From positions 2,418,001 to 2,482,000 of the forward strand of contig NZ_CP063657.1 in NCBI RefSeq assembly GCF_015209745.1: a stretch of 64,000 nucleotides of DNA, in the 5' to 3' direction. The stretch comes from Lysobacter avium. Lineage in GTDB: Bacteria; Pseudomonadota; Gammaproteobacteria; Xanthomonadales; Xanthomonadaceae. The notes beneath the pieces are model-generated. The model was not told the DNA's origin. It was given only the letters and a program-made list of their open reading frames with translations, and ran no database searches. Of the stretch, positions 41,898-50,238 are shown in pieces; within the stretch, counting starts at the first letter, position 1; every line of letters starts with the position of its first letter. The position numbers and the translations under genes were made by a program.

Positions 41898-43034
41898 ATG
41901 CGCCGTTCCAACGTCGGTTTCAGCCTCCGTCCGAGTCGTTGCACCCGCTTCCTCCTCGTTCTGGCCGCGTGCGCGGTCGGCGCTCTCTGGACCCTCCCGG
42001 CCGACGCGCTGCAGTGCACCAGCAACAACGGTTACACCTGCACGCCGGCGACGCAGTACGCCGGTGGCTTCAAGCCCGGTGCCGGATACGGAGGTTTCGG
42101 CGGCGGCAACTGCACCGCCACCCGGACGCCAGTGGTCTTCATCCACGGCAACGGTGACAGCGCGACCAGCTTCGACATGCCCACCGCCGCTGTCGCCGGG
42201 TATGCCAAACCGGCCCGGTCGGTCTACCAGGAGCTCAAGGCGGCCGGCTACAACGACTGCGAACTGTTCGGCGTGACCTACCTGTCGGATGTGGAGCGCA
42301 GCAATCCGCAGGCCAACTACCACGAGCCGTGGACCTACAACCAGCTGAAAACCTTTATTGATGCTGTTAAGGCCTACACCGGTAAGTCCCAGGTCGATGT
42401 CGTTGCCCACTCGCTGGGCTCGTCGATGGCGCTGGCGATGATCAAGTACCACGGCTACCAAGGCAGCGTCCGCCGTTTCGTCAACATTGCCGGCGGCATC
42501 CGCGGCCTCCAGACCTGCCGCTTTACCGGTTATCAGTCGCCGCTGGCACCGACCTGCAACGCCGAAGCCTACGTCTATCCCTACAACCACTACACCTTCG
42601 GCCTGTATCCCAGCACCGGCGTCACCTGGTACGGCTACAACCGCTGGACCGGCAGCGGGAGCGGCAGCATGCGCACCATGCCGGCCAGCTATACCGGCAT
42701 CCGCTTCTACACGATCACCGCAGGCTCGCGCGATCAGGTCCACTGCTTCATGACCAACAAACGCGACTGCGCGTCCGGCGCCCTGTTCAACGCGCGCGCC
42801 AACGTGATCGCCCAGGTCGATGTCGGGCTGGGCAGTGGCAGCTACCAATACGACTGGGACTGGGCCGACGGCAGCCCGTACAACGCCGGCGGTGGCGACA
42901 CCAGCCAAGGGGTCGGCCATTTCCGATCCCTGGCCAACACCGGGATCATCGTCCGCAACATGCTGACCACCACGTGCGCTGGTGCCTGCAGCAACGGGTA
43001 CGTCGGCGCGCACGGCCCGGCCAGCGCCCTGTAG
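41898..43034 (+). CDS. Secreted class-2-type lipase/esterase
   Basis: 378 residues: signal peptide (about 1-37, ending ADA), then an alpha/beta hydrolase. The oxyanion-region VVFIHGNGDSATSF, nucleophile elbow VVAHSLGSSMALA and a late His in GVGHFRSLA give the catalytic triad elements. Paired cysteines occur in CTSNNGYTCTP and near the C-terminus (TTCAGACSNGY). The family is the EstA/lipase class 2 group (PF01674-like). It would act on esters outside the cell. The ATG at 41898 begins the signal sequence. Confidence 0.88.
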   Translation: MRRSNVGFSLRPSRCTRFLLVLAACAVGALWTLPADALQCTSNNGYTCTPATQYAGGFKPGAGYGGFGGGNCTATRTPVVFIHGNGDSATSFDMPTAAVAGYAKPARSVYQELKAAGYNDCELFGVTYLSDVERSNPQANYHEPWTYNQLKTFIDAVKAYTGKSQVDVVAHSLGSSMALAMIKYHGYQGSVRRFVNIAGGIRGLQTCRFTGYQSPLAPTCNAEAYVYPYNHYTFGLYPSTGVTWYGYNRWTGSGSGSMRTMPASYTGIRFYTITAGSRDQVHCFMTNKRDCASGALFNARANVIAQVDVGLGSGSYQYDWDWADGSPYNAGGGDTSQGVGHFRSLANTGIIVRNMLTTTCAGACSNGYVGAHGPASAL

Positions 43035-43510
<476 letters not shown>

Positions 43511-43540
43511 ATTCTGCGCGGGCGCGCCCTAGGATGCGTT

Positions 43541-43566
43541 TGGGTTCTACCCCGATTCCACGGACG
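43541..43566. repeat. IS left terminal inverted repeat
   Basis: First 18 bp TGGGTTCTACCCCGATTC match the right end (44741-44766, complement) exactly; later bases match partly. This is the transposase-binding end beyond orfB. Confidence 0.85.
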
Positions 43567-44407
43567 GTTTGATTAAGGCCTGAAACTCCCGATCACGCCG
43601 GGCAACTCTACGGCGCATTCGCGGGTTGTGGAACCGCTCGAAGTAGTCGAACAGATCCGCCCGCGCCTCGTCCCGGGTCCGGTAGTGGGTGCGGTGCACG
43701 CGCTCCCGCTTGAGCACCCCAAAGAATCCTTCGCACGCCGCGTTGTCGCCGCAATGGCCGACCGCGCTCATGCTGCAGACCAGGGCGTTGCCGCCCAGAA
43801 ACTTCTGGTACGTGCCGCTGATGAACTGCCCGCCGCGATCCGAATGCAGGATCACTTCGTTCTCGCCTTCCCGCTGCCACACCGCCATCTGCACGGCCCG
43901 CACGACCATGTGCCGGTCCTGGCGATGGTACATCGACCAGCCCATCACCCGTTTGCAGTACAGGTCCAGCACGACGCACAAGAACAGCTTGCCCTCGATC
44001 GTCACGATCTCGGTGATGTCCGTCACCCACTTGGTCTCCGGCTCGACGGCGTCGAAATCGCGTTCCAGCAGATTCTCGACCCCAACCGGTCGACTGCCCG
44101 GCTTCTGGCCAAAGCGACGCTTCTTGCGCTGCGGCCAGCCCTGAAGCCCATTCGCCGCCATCAGTCGCGCCACCCGGTTGAGGCTGGCGCTTTCGCCCTC
44201 GTCGCCCAGGTCTTCGTGCATGCGCGGCGCGCCGAGAACGCCTCTGCTGTCCTCATGCATCTCCCGGATACGCACCAGCAAACGCGCATTGTCCTGCGCC
44301 CGCGGTCCGGGCTTGCGCCCGGACCAGGCGTAGAAGCCGCTGGTCGACACTTCAAGGCAACGGCACATCATCCCGACGGGATAGTCGCTGCGGCAGTACT
44401 CAATCAC
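43547..44407 (-). CDS. IS3-family transposase OrfB (DDE integrase domain)
   Basis: 286 residues beginning at a GTG that overlaps the orfA stop. It has the HTH_21-type N-terminal region ([15 protein letters not shown]) and an rve-type DDE core: first Asp in WVTDITEI, second Asp in LHSDRGGQF, and the catalytic Glu in [14 protein letters not shown]. It ends near the left repeat. It is probably made mainly as an OrfAB fusion by frameshifting from orfA. Confidence 0.93.
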   Translation of the reverse strand: MIEYCRSDYPVGMMCRCLEVSTSGFYAWSGRKPGPRAQDNARLLVRIREMHEDSRGVLGAPRMHEDLGDEGESASLNRVARLMAANGLQGWPQRKKRRFGQKPGSRPVGVENLLERDFDAVEPETKWVTDITEIVTIEGKLFLCVVLDLYCKRVMGWSMYHRQDRHMVVRAVQMAVWQREGENEVILHSDRGGQFISGTYQKFLGGNALVCSMSAVGHCGDNAACEGFFGVLKRERVHRTHYRTRDEARADLFDYFERFHNPRMRRRVARRDREFQALIKPSVESG

Positions 44408-44709
44408 CGCGTACCGTTCGGTGACTGCTTCGCGAAGTACGCCGCCGCGTCTTTTAAAAAATCACGCTCCTTGGTCACCCGCGTCAGCTCGCGCTTGAGG
44501 CGGGCGAGTTCCTCGTCGCGCGGGGTTCCACCGCCAGGAAAGGCTTTGGTTCCTCCGGCATCGGCCTCCCGCACCCAGCGGGTCAGCAGGGCCGGGCCGA
44601 CCCCGACCTCCAGGGCGATCTTTCGGCAGCTCGAATTCGACCGCCGGACCAGCTCGACGAGCTCGTGCTTGTACTCAGGGCTGTAACGCTTGCGCTTGGA
44701 CATGGACAC
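44404..44709 (-). CDS. IS3-family transposase OrfA (HTH protein)
   Basis: 101 residues with an HTH_Tnp_1 domain ([17 protein letters not shown], then [17 protein letters not shown]) and a leucine-zipper-like helix ([20 protein letters not shown]). It recognises the element ends. Its 3' part overlaps the orfB frame. Confidence 0.93.
   Translation of the reverse strand: MSMSKRKRYSPEYKHELVELVRRSNSSCRKIALEVGVGPALLTRWVREADAGGTKAFPGGGTPRDEELARLKRELTRVTKERDFLKDAAAYFAKQSPNGTR
44455..44461 (-). promoter_or_regulatory. Programmed -1 frameshift slippery site in the IS
   Basis: On the coding strand T-TTT-TTA fits the X-XXY-YYZ heptamer in the orfA frame (Phe-Leu codons). After a -1 slip the reading stays open through [19 protein letters not shown] into orfB, so an OrfAB fusion can be made. 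The -1 relation of the two frames agrees. Confidence 0.75.
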
Positions 44710-44740
44710 TCCTCTGATCCAGTATGGATCTTAGTGAAAG

Positions 44741-44766
44741 TGTCCGCAGAATCGGGGTAGAACCCA
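44741..44766. repeat. IS right terminal inverted repeat
   Basis: The complement reads TGGGTTCTACCCCGATTC and pairs with the left end. It lies upstream of orfA. An additional T/A pair outside each end could extend the repeat by one base. Confidence 0.85.
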
Positions 44767-45752
44767 AGGCGGACCTGGCGGCTCCGAAAGAAGAACCGCT
44801 GGTTGACCTGACTGTGGCGTTCTTGAAGTTCCAGTTCGATGGCCAGCCGGCCGCGGAAGTACACCAGCTGGCGGCTCGGGAAGTTCACGATTTGGAGATC
44901 GAAGTGCGCGTGTCCCGTTGGCCGCAAGACAAGCGAGAGCTTCGGCTGACACCGATCTCCGTGGAGCCGAAATCGACTTATGACTTCCCCAGTTTTCAGT
45001 TCGAGAAGCCTGACAGCGATGCCCCATACACGATGCGGCAGAGTGGTCGCGCTGCCTTGCTGCTGCCGCAGGGCATGCACGCGCGCCCTTTCGAGTTCAA
45101 GTACACCGCCGAATTCATCCCTGAACGCGGGGATCAACCGGTGGCCGTTGTAGGCCACCGCACGCTGATCGTGGACGGTGCCGACACCACAAAACTGCAG
45201 ATCTGCGGCTATCAAGGGCTGGACCAAACGCTGTTCGCACTTCGGGAAGTGCTGCGTCGCCGCCCGGGTGTGCCGCAAGCGGAAACCGCCGATGCGCTGC
45301 TCGTGCTCGCCGCGCTGTGCAATTTGGCCGGCCGTGCGGTTCAAGATGCCGAGTTCAAGGGAAGATGGGATGAAGCAGCGTTTCAACGGTACGTACGCGC
45401 AGAGTTGCGTCGCCATCCGTTGATCGGCGCGGATCTGGACGAGCACGCCCATGCAGCCGGCGGCATCACTGATCTGTCATTGCGCGGAATGCCGATCGAG
45501 CTCAAGGCCGTTGACACGCTAGTCAGCTCTGTTGATCAGTGCGAACCATTCCTCGCCCAAACCGCCAGCTATGCCGTAGCCAAATCCAAGCGCACGGCGA
45601 TCTTGTGCGTGCTCGACAGTAGCGATAAGAAGACGGCGCCGGTGCCGCCGGAGACGCTGCTGGACATCCGCACACATGCCCAAGACGCCGTGTCGATCTG
45701 CGTGCTGGTGATCCAGGGCCACTTGGCTCGGCCGAGCGCGTTGTCGCGCTGA
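44767..45752 (+). pseudogene. 5'-truncated gene with a C-terminal PD-(D/E)XK-like segment
   Basis: An open frame of about 328 residues enters directly from the IS right end; its N-terminus is lost or replaced by IS sequence (the first ATG, 44724, lies inside the IS). The middle part is beta-rich and unassigned. Near its C-terminal third, GGITDLSLRGMPIELKAVD shows Asp followed by Glu-x-Lys, the layout of PD-(D/E)XK nucleases, and it is followed by ASYAVAKSKRTAILCVLDSS. I infer a damaged defence-type nuclease; no named family is recognised. It ends 142 bp before repeat R1. Confidence 0.55.
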
Positions 45753-45894
45753 AGACGCGTCGGCTCTGCTCTCATGTGTGAAGCGTCAACCTATGTCTGT
45801 TCTGCCATCTTTCTGGTAACCGCGTTTGGCTGATCAGAATCCACTCTTAGCAAGTAGCTTAAATGTCCCGTTCTGGGTCACGGAACTGCTCTTT

Positions 45895-45920
45895 CCTACC
45901 CCCGATAAATCCATCGAATC
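45895..45920 (+). repeat. Cassette-boundary repeat R1
   Basis: CCTACCCCCGATAA, then six variable bases, C, one variable base and AATC. The same pattern recurs at 47042 and 58490 in the same orientation. R1 lies 16 bp upstream of the preferred Shedu start and 142 bp after the truncated nuclease gene. Confidence 0.7.
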
Positions 45921-45936
45921 CCTTGGAGAACAGAGA

Positions 45937-46962
45937 ATGAGCACGTTAAGCGATGAAAAGTTTGATTCAATAATCTCGATATTCAATCGTTCAAGAGATT
46001 TATCAAAAGGAGCTCCCCTCTCGGTCGATGATGTATCTCGCGCTATAGACATCAAGATGCTTAGTATCGATAACGTAACTCAGGATGCATTTAGTGAAAT
46101 TCTTGATGATTTTAAAGAATTGAAGGAAGAGCTCAAAGCAAGGATTGTAGATAGGTACCCAGATGGCCTTCAGGCATCAAGTGAAGTCGCGAAGGACCCG
46201 AATCTCTCTTGGCAAATTATTAGGTTCGGCGACCTTAAGAAGTTAGCCGACAACGTTCATGACGCAATGGAGGAACTCAAGAGCATAGAAGATGAAGTCA
46301 TTAGTTTTGCAAACCTGGTGCTCGGCATCGCGAGGTACAAGCTTGAGCAAGATGTGGTTCCTTTGGTCGCCCGAGGCATGGTTGCCGTAGGCGTTCAAGA
46401 GGCACTCCAATTTTGGAACGACATGCGCGACGCAGCGGCTAGGGACACAGAGGCTGTTTGGCAGGATGAGCTTGCCTCCCGCTCAATGCTTCTGTCACGC
46501 GTTTTGGGTGGACATGTCGTGGTTGTGGGAGAGCAGCAACATGTTGGCACAGGCAGTTTGGATGGATCCGGAGATCGGATTACAGACTACCTAGCGAAGC
46601 ACTCAATAACTAACAACGTCACTTTAGTTGAACTCAAGACCCCCGGAACGAAGCTGCTTGGAACTGCGTATCGCAAAACATTTCCTCTTTCATTAGAACT
46701 TTCCGGGAGTATCTCGCAAGTTATGTCGCAGCGAGCGGAGCTCACTAAAAACTACTTCCAAAAGCAGCATGAAGCCGCATTCGAGTTCCAGGTCGATGCG
46801 GCAAGGTGTGTTGTTATCGCAGGCGATGCAGAGAGGGAACTTGATACGCCAACGAAACGAGCTGCATTTGAGATGCAAAGAGACGCACTGGGATCACGGG
46901 TGCGCATCATCACCTTCGATGAACTTTATTCCGAGTTCGAATCGTTCAACCGTTCCATCTAG
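45937..46962 (+). CDS. sduA: Shedu anti-phage protein SduA (DUF4263 nuclease)
   Basis: 341 residues from the ATG at 45937 (GGAG 8 nt upstream); an in-frame TTG at 45826 would add 37 residues reading through repeat R1 and is less likely. The N-terminal half is helical and unassigned. The C-terminal DUF4263 domain has EAVWQDELASRSMLLS, then Asp213/Asp217 (DRITDYLAK) and Glu232-Leu-Lys234 (LVELKTPG), the PD-(D/E)XK-type motif, followed by LELSGSISQVMSQRAEL. Shedu is a single-gene defence system whose nuclease cleaves DNA. Base use is far AT-richer than all neighbours, a sign of recent transfer. Confidence 0.88.
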   Translation: MSTLSDEKFDSIISIFNRSRDLSKGAPLSVDDVSRAIDIKMLSIDNVTQDAFSEILDDFKELKEELKARIVDRYPDGLQASSEVAKDPNLSWQIIRFGDLKKLADNVHDAMEELKSIEDEVISFANLVLGIARYKLEQDVVPLVARGMVAVGVQEALQFWNDMRDAAARDTEAVWQDELASRSMLLSRVLGGHVVVVGEQQHVGTGSLDGSGDRITDYLAKHSITNNVTLVELKTPGTKLLGTAYRKTFPLSLELSGSISQVMSQRAELTKNYFQKQHEAAFEFQVDAARCVVIAGDAERELDTPTKRAAFEMQRDALGSRVRIITFDELYSEFESFNRSI

Positions 46963-47041
46963 TTCGCGGCGAGGGCGGATATTTCCTAGTCCCGTCGTTC
47001 TGAACGGGACAAGCGCCCGTCAAGCGTCGAAAGCGGACTCC

Positions 47042-47067
47042 CCTACCCCCGATAAACGTCCCAAATC
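47042..47067 (+). repeat. Cassette-boundary repeat R2
   Basis: Same 14-bp core CCTACCCCCGATAA (15 bp shared with R1) and the same spaced C-N-AATC. It lies 80 bp past the sduA stop and 33 bp before the hsdR stop, between two converging genes. Confidence 0.7.
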
Positions 47068-47099
47068 GGACCCAAGTTCCGGGCTTGGCTGCGACAAGG

Positions 47100-50000
47100 T
47101 CAACCATTGGCACGCGGAACCTCCCCCTGCGCACGAAGGGCCTCGTAAAGCTGCGCCGGTCCCATCAGGATGTCTTTGAGGCCCTCGCGCACACGCTCCG
47201 AGGCCAGCGCCTGGCTGCTCATTGTGTTGTGCGCGTCCAGCGCGTCCATGATCGCGTTCATCAGCGCCTGCTTGAGGTCGGGCGAGTTGGCGAACTGTTC
47301 CTTGCTGTTGCCGGCTGCCTGCTGGATCAGGGTCTCATTCTCCAGCAACTTCCCCTTGAGCACGCCGTTGACGTAGACCAACTGGTCGTCATCCGTCAGC
47401 TGCCCCTCGAACAGGCCGTTGACCTTCTCGATGATCTCGGCGAGGTACGCCTGCTGCTTGTCCTGCACCCGGCCACTGCCCACCGCATCCAAGGGCGGCA
47501 ACTTGTAGCTGCCGTCGGCATTGAGGTTAAGCGGCTGCTTGCCGCCACTGCGCAGGGTGTGGTGTGTCAGCACCACCTTTGACAGATCCACCGTGTCACG
47601 CTCGCGGCCGAACTCAAGCAACGGCAGCAGGCGCAGGTAGAACATGAATCGCTTCTCGATAGCGGTGTTGCCGTAGTCGAACATCTGCGACAGGAAGGCA
47701 TACAGGCGATTGAACGAGGCCATGTCGCCCTTGAAGAGGACCAGTGCGTCCAGCTCATCCTTTGCTGACTTTTCCGCCTCGCCATCATCGGCCTCCATCG
47801 CCGCCGTACGAGACTGCTGCACCGCCTTGTAGCGCTTCAGCAGCCGGTCGGCGACTGGGTGGATGGCAGCCACCAGCTGCGCCTGTGTGGCACGCGGGTC
47901 CATCTCGACCTTGGCCAGCCGCTCTACCTCGAAGTCGTCGTAGTGCCCAGCGGCGTCCAGCTTCGCCCGCAGGTCAAAGATCAGGTTGGGGTCGGTGGTC
48001 GCCTCGAGCTCGGCGGTCTCGTAGTACGTCTTGAACGCCTTGAGTACGTCGCCCGCTTCGTTGACGAAGTCCAGCACGTAGGTGGTGTCCTTGCCCGGGT
48101 GGGCGCGGTTGAGGCGCGACAACGTCTGCACGGCCTGGATGCCGCCCAACTTCTTGTCCACGTACATGCCGCACAGCAGCGGCTGGTCGAAGCCGGTCTG
48201 GAACTTGTTGGCCACAAGCAGCAGATGGAACTCCGGCTGCGCGAAGGCCTCGCGGATGTCGCGATTCTTCAGACCGGGATTGAGCAGCTTGCTGGTCTCG
48301 GTGACCGGCTCCGGGTAGCTATCCGGGTCATTTACCTCGCCCGAGAACGCCACCAGCACACCCAGCGGGTAGTCGCGGCTTTCGATGTAGGCGCGAATAG
48401 CCTTCTGCCAGCGCACCGCTTCCTGCCGGGACGACACCACCACCATCGCCTTGGCCTTGCCTTCCAGCAGCGGCCGCACGTTCTCGCGGTAGTGCTCCAC
48501 CACGATCTGCACCTTGGCGGCGATGTTGTACGGGTGCAGGCGGACCCACTGCATGATTCCCTTCATCGCGGTGCTGCGCTCGACCTGGGTGTGGTCGATT
48601 TCCTTGCCGTCATGGGCGAGGCGGAAGGCCAGGTCGTAGGGCGTGTAGTTGCGCAGCACGTCGAGGATGAAGCCCTCCTCGATTGCCTGCCGCATCGAAT
48701 ACACGTGGAACGGCTGCGGCAGCCCATCCGGGCCGGGACGGCCAAACAGCTCCAGCGTCTTGCCCTTCGGCGTGGCGGTGAAGGCAATGTAGGTTAGGCC
48801 GGACTCGGCGCTGCGCGCGCCCATCTGCGCGGCCAGCAGCGCCTCTGTGTCGATCTCGCCACCATCCTGCAGCTCGGCCCATTCCTGCGAGCTCAACAAT
48901 TGTTTGAGCTTGGCCGCCGCCTGCCCGGTCTGCGAGCTATGCGCCTCGTCGGCAATCACCGCGAAGCGCTTGCCCTCGGTTGCGGCCAGCTCCTGCACCT
49001 CCTGCAGCGCGAAGGGGAACGTCTGGATGGTGCAGACGATGATTTTCTTGCCGTCCTTCAGCGCCTGCCCCAGCTGTGCACTCTTGCTGCCCTGCTCACC
49101 GGTGATGGTAGCCACCACGCCGGTAGTGCGCTCGAAGTCGAAGATCGCCTCCTGCAACTGGCTGTCCAGCACGTTGCGGTCGGACACGACCAGCACGCTG
49201 TCGAACACCTTCTCGTTGTCGCGGTGCAGGTCGGCGAGGAAGTGCGCGGTCCACGCGATCGAGTTGGTCTTGCCCGACCCGGCCGAATGCTGGATCAGAT
49301 AGCGCTGCCCTGCCCCGTTCTCGTGGACATTGGCTACCAGCTTCCGGGTGGCGTCCAGCTGGTGGTAGCGCGGGAAGATCACCGCCTGCAGCTGCTTCTT
49401 CTCGTCGCGCTTGCCGATCAGGTAGCGGCCGAGGATCTCCAGCCAGCTGTCGCGCTCCCACACCTCCTCCCACAGGTAGCGGGTGGCGAAGCCCGCCGGG
49501 TCCGGCGCGTTACCGGCGCCCCCCGCATTGCCGCGGTTGAACGGCAGGAAGCGCGTGGCCTCCCCCGCCAGCCGCGTGGTCATCTTCACCTCGGCCTGGC
49601 TGACCGCGAAGTGCACCAGCGCGCCGCCGGGGAACGCCAGCAGCGGCTCGCTCAGCCCGCCCTTGGGGTGCGGGTGCCGGTCGAACCGGTACTGGTCCAC
49701 CGCATCGCTCACGCTCTGGGTGAAATCCGACTTCAACTCCGCCGTCGCCACCGCGATGCCGTTGACGAACAGCACCAGGTCCAGGCAATCGTTGGGCCGA
49801 TTGGGCGAGTGCTTGACCTGCCGCACCACCCGCAGCCGGTTGGCGGCGTAGTGCTGCTGGGTCACCGGGTTCATCGCCAGTGCCGGCCTGAACTGCACCA
49901 GCGACAGCGGCTGCTTGAGCCCCAGCATCTCCACCCCACGGCGCAGGACGTCGAGCGTGCCGCGCTCGTCGAGGTTCTTGCGCACGCGCTCGGCCAGCCG

Positions 50001-50204
50001 ATCGCCCAGTTGCGGGCCATGGGTCTTCAGCAGGCGCTGCCAGCTGTCGGGCTGGGTCGCTTCGATCCATGCGAGCAGGTCGGGTAGGAACAGACCGTGC
50101 TGGCGGTCGTAGTGGGCGGCATCACCTTCGGCATGGAGCCAGCCGTTGGCCGCAAGGTGCGCGCAGATTTCGCGCTCGAAGTGGTGCTCCTGGTGCAGGT
50201 TCAT
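47100..50204 (-). CDS. hsdR: Type I restriction endonuclease subunit R
   Basis: 1034 residues. The N-terminal nuclease domain has the Asp and AELKSD motif (about residues 140-156); the helicase/translocase core has Walker A HSAGSGKT (about 307-314) and the DEAH-type ADEAHSS (about 416); C-terminal helical domains bind HsdM. The ATG at 50204 is chosen over a TTG at 50222. It cuts unmethylated DNA after translocation when joined with HsdM and HsdS. It is the last gene of a five-gene operon and 35 bp from the GmrSD-like gene. Confidence 0.95.
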   Translation of the reverse strand: MNLHQEHHFEREICAHLAANGWLHAEGDAAHYDRQHGLFLPDLLAWIEATQPDSWQRLLKTHGPQLGDRLAERVRKNLDERGTLDVLRRGVEMLGLKQPLSLVQFRPALAMNPVTQQHYAANRLRVVRQVKHSPNRPNDCLDLVLFVNGIAVATAELKSDFTQSVSDAVDQYRFDRHPHPKGGLSEPLLAFPGGALVHFAVSQAEVKMTTRLAGEATRFLPFNRGNAGGAGNAPDPAGFATRYLWEEVWERDSWLEILGRYLIGKRDEKKQLQAVIFPRYHQLDATRKLVANVHENGAGQRYLIQHSAGSGKTNSIAWTAHFLADLHRDNEKVFDSVLVVSDRNVLDSQLQEAIFDFERTTGVVATITGEQGSKSAQLGQALKDGKKIIVCTIQTFPFALQEVQELAATEGKRFAVIADEAHSSQTGQAAAKLKQLLSSQEWAELQDGGEIDTEALLAAQMGARSAESGLTYIAFTATPKGKTLELFGRPGPDGLPQPFHVYSMRQAIEEGFILDVLRNYTPYDLAFRLAHDGKEIDHTQVERSTAMKGIMQWVRLHPYNIAAKVQIVVEHYRENVRPLLEGKAKAMVVVSSRQEAVRWQKAIRAYIESRDYPLGVLVAFSGEVNDPDSYPEPVTETSKLLNPGLKNRDIREAFAQPEFHLLLVANKFQTGFDQPLLCGMYVDKKLGGIQAVQTLSRLNRAHPGKDTTYVLDFVNEAGDVLKAFKTYYETAELEATTDPNLIFDLRAKLDAAGHYDDFEVERLAKVEMDPRATQAQLVAAIHPVADRLLKRYKAVQQSRTAAMEADDGEAEKSAKDELDALVLFKGDMASFNRLYAFLSQMFDYGNTAIEKRFMFYLRLLPLLEFGRERDTVDLSKVVLTHHTLRSGGKQPLNLNADGSYKLPPLDAVGSGRVQDKQQAYLAEIIEKVNGLFEGQLTDDDQLVYVNGVLKGKLLENETLIQQAAGNSKEQFANSPDLKQALMNAIMDALDAHNTMSSQALASERVREGLKDILMGPAQLYEALRAQGEVPRANG

Positions 50205-50238
50205 GCGTCCATCCTCGGGCAAAGCGCGACACGCGTGC

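Larger units (their letters stand above)
43541..44766 (-). mobile_element. IS3-family insertion sequence
   Basis: 1226 bp bounded by inverted repeats that both begin TGGGTTCTACCCCGATTC and continue with partial similarity (CACGGAC versus TGCGGAC). It contains orfA and orfB with a -1 frame relation. The flanks (GTT on the left, AGG on the right) do not form the 3-4 bp target duplication expected for a simple insertion. The size is typical of the family. Confidence 0.93.

Noticed and set aside
43541-44766. The IS ends as a further copy of the cassette repeat
   Set aside because: The ends share CTACCCCGAT with the repeat but have one C fewer and no following AATC spacing; counted as similar only.
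45826-45936. TTG-initiated N-terminal extension of Shedu
   Set aside because: It reads through repeat R1 and lacks a ribosome binding site, whereas the ATG at 45937 has GGAG at a good distance.
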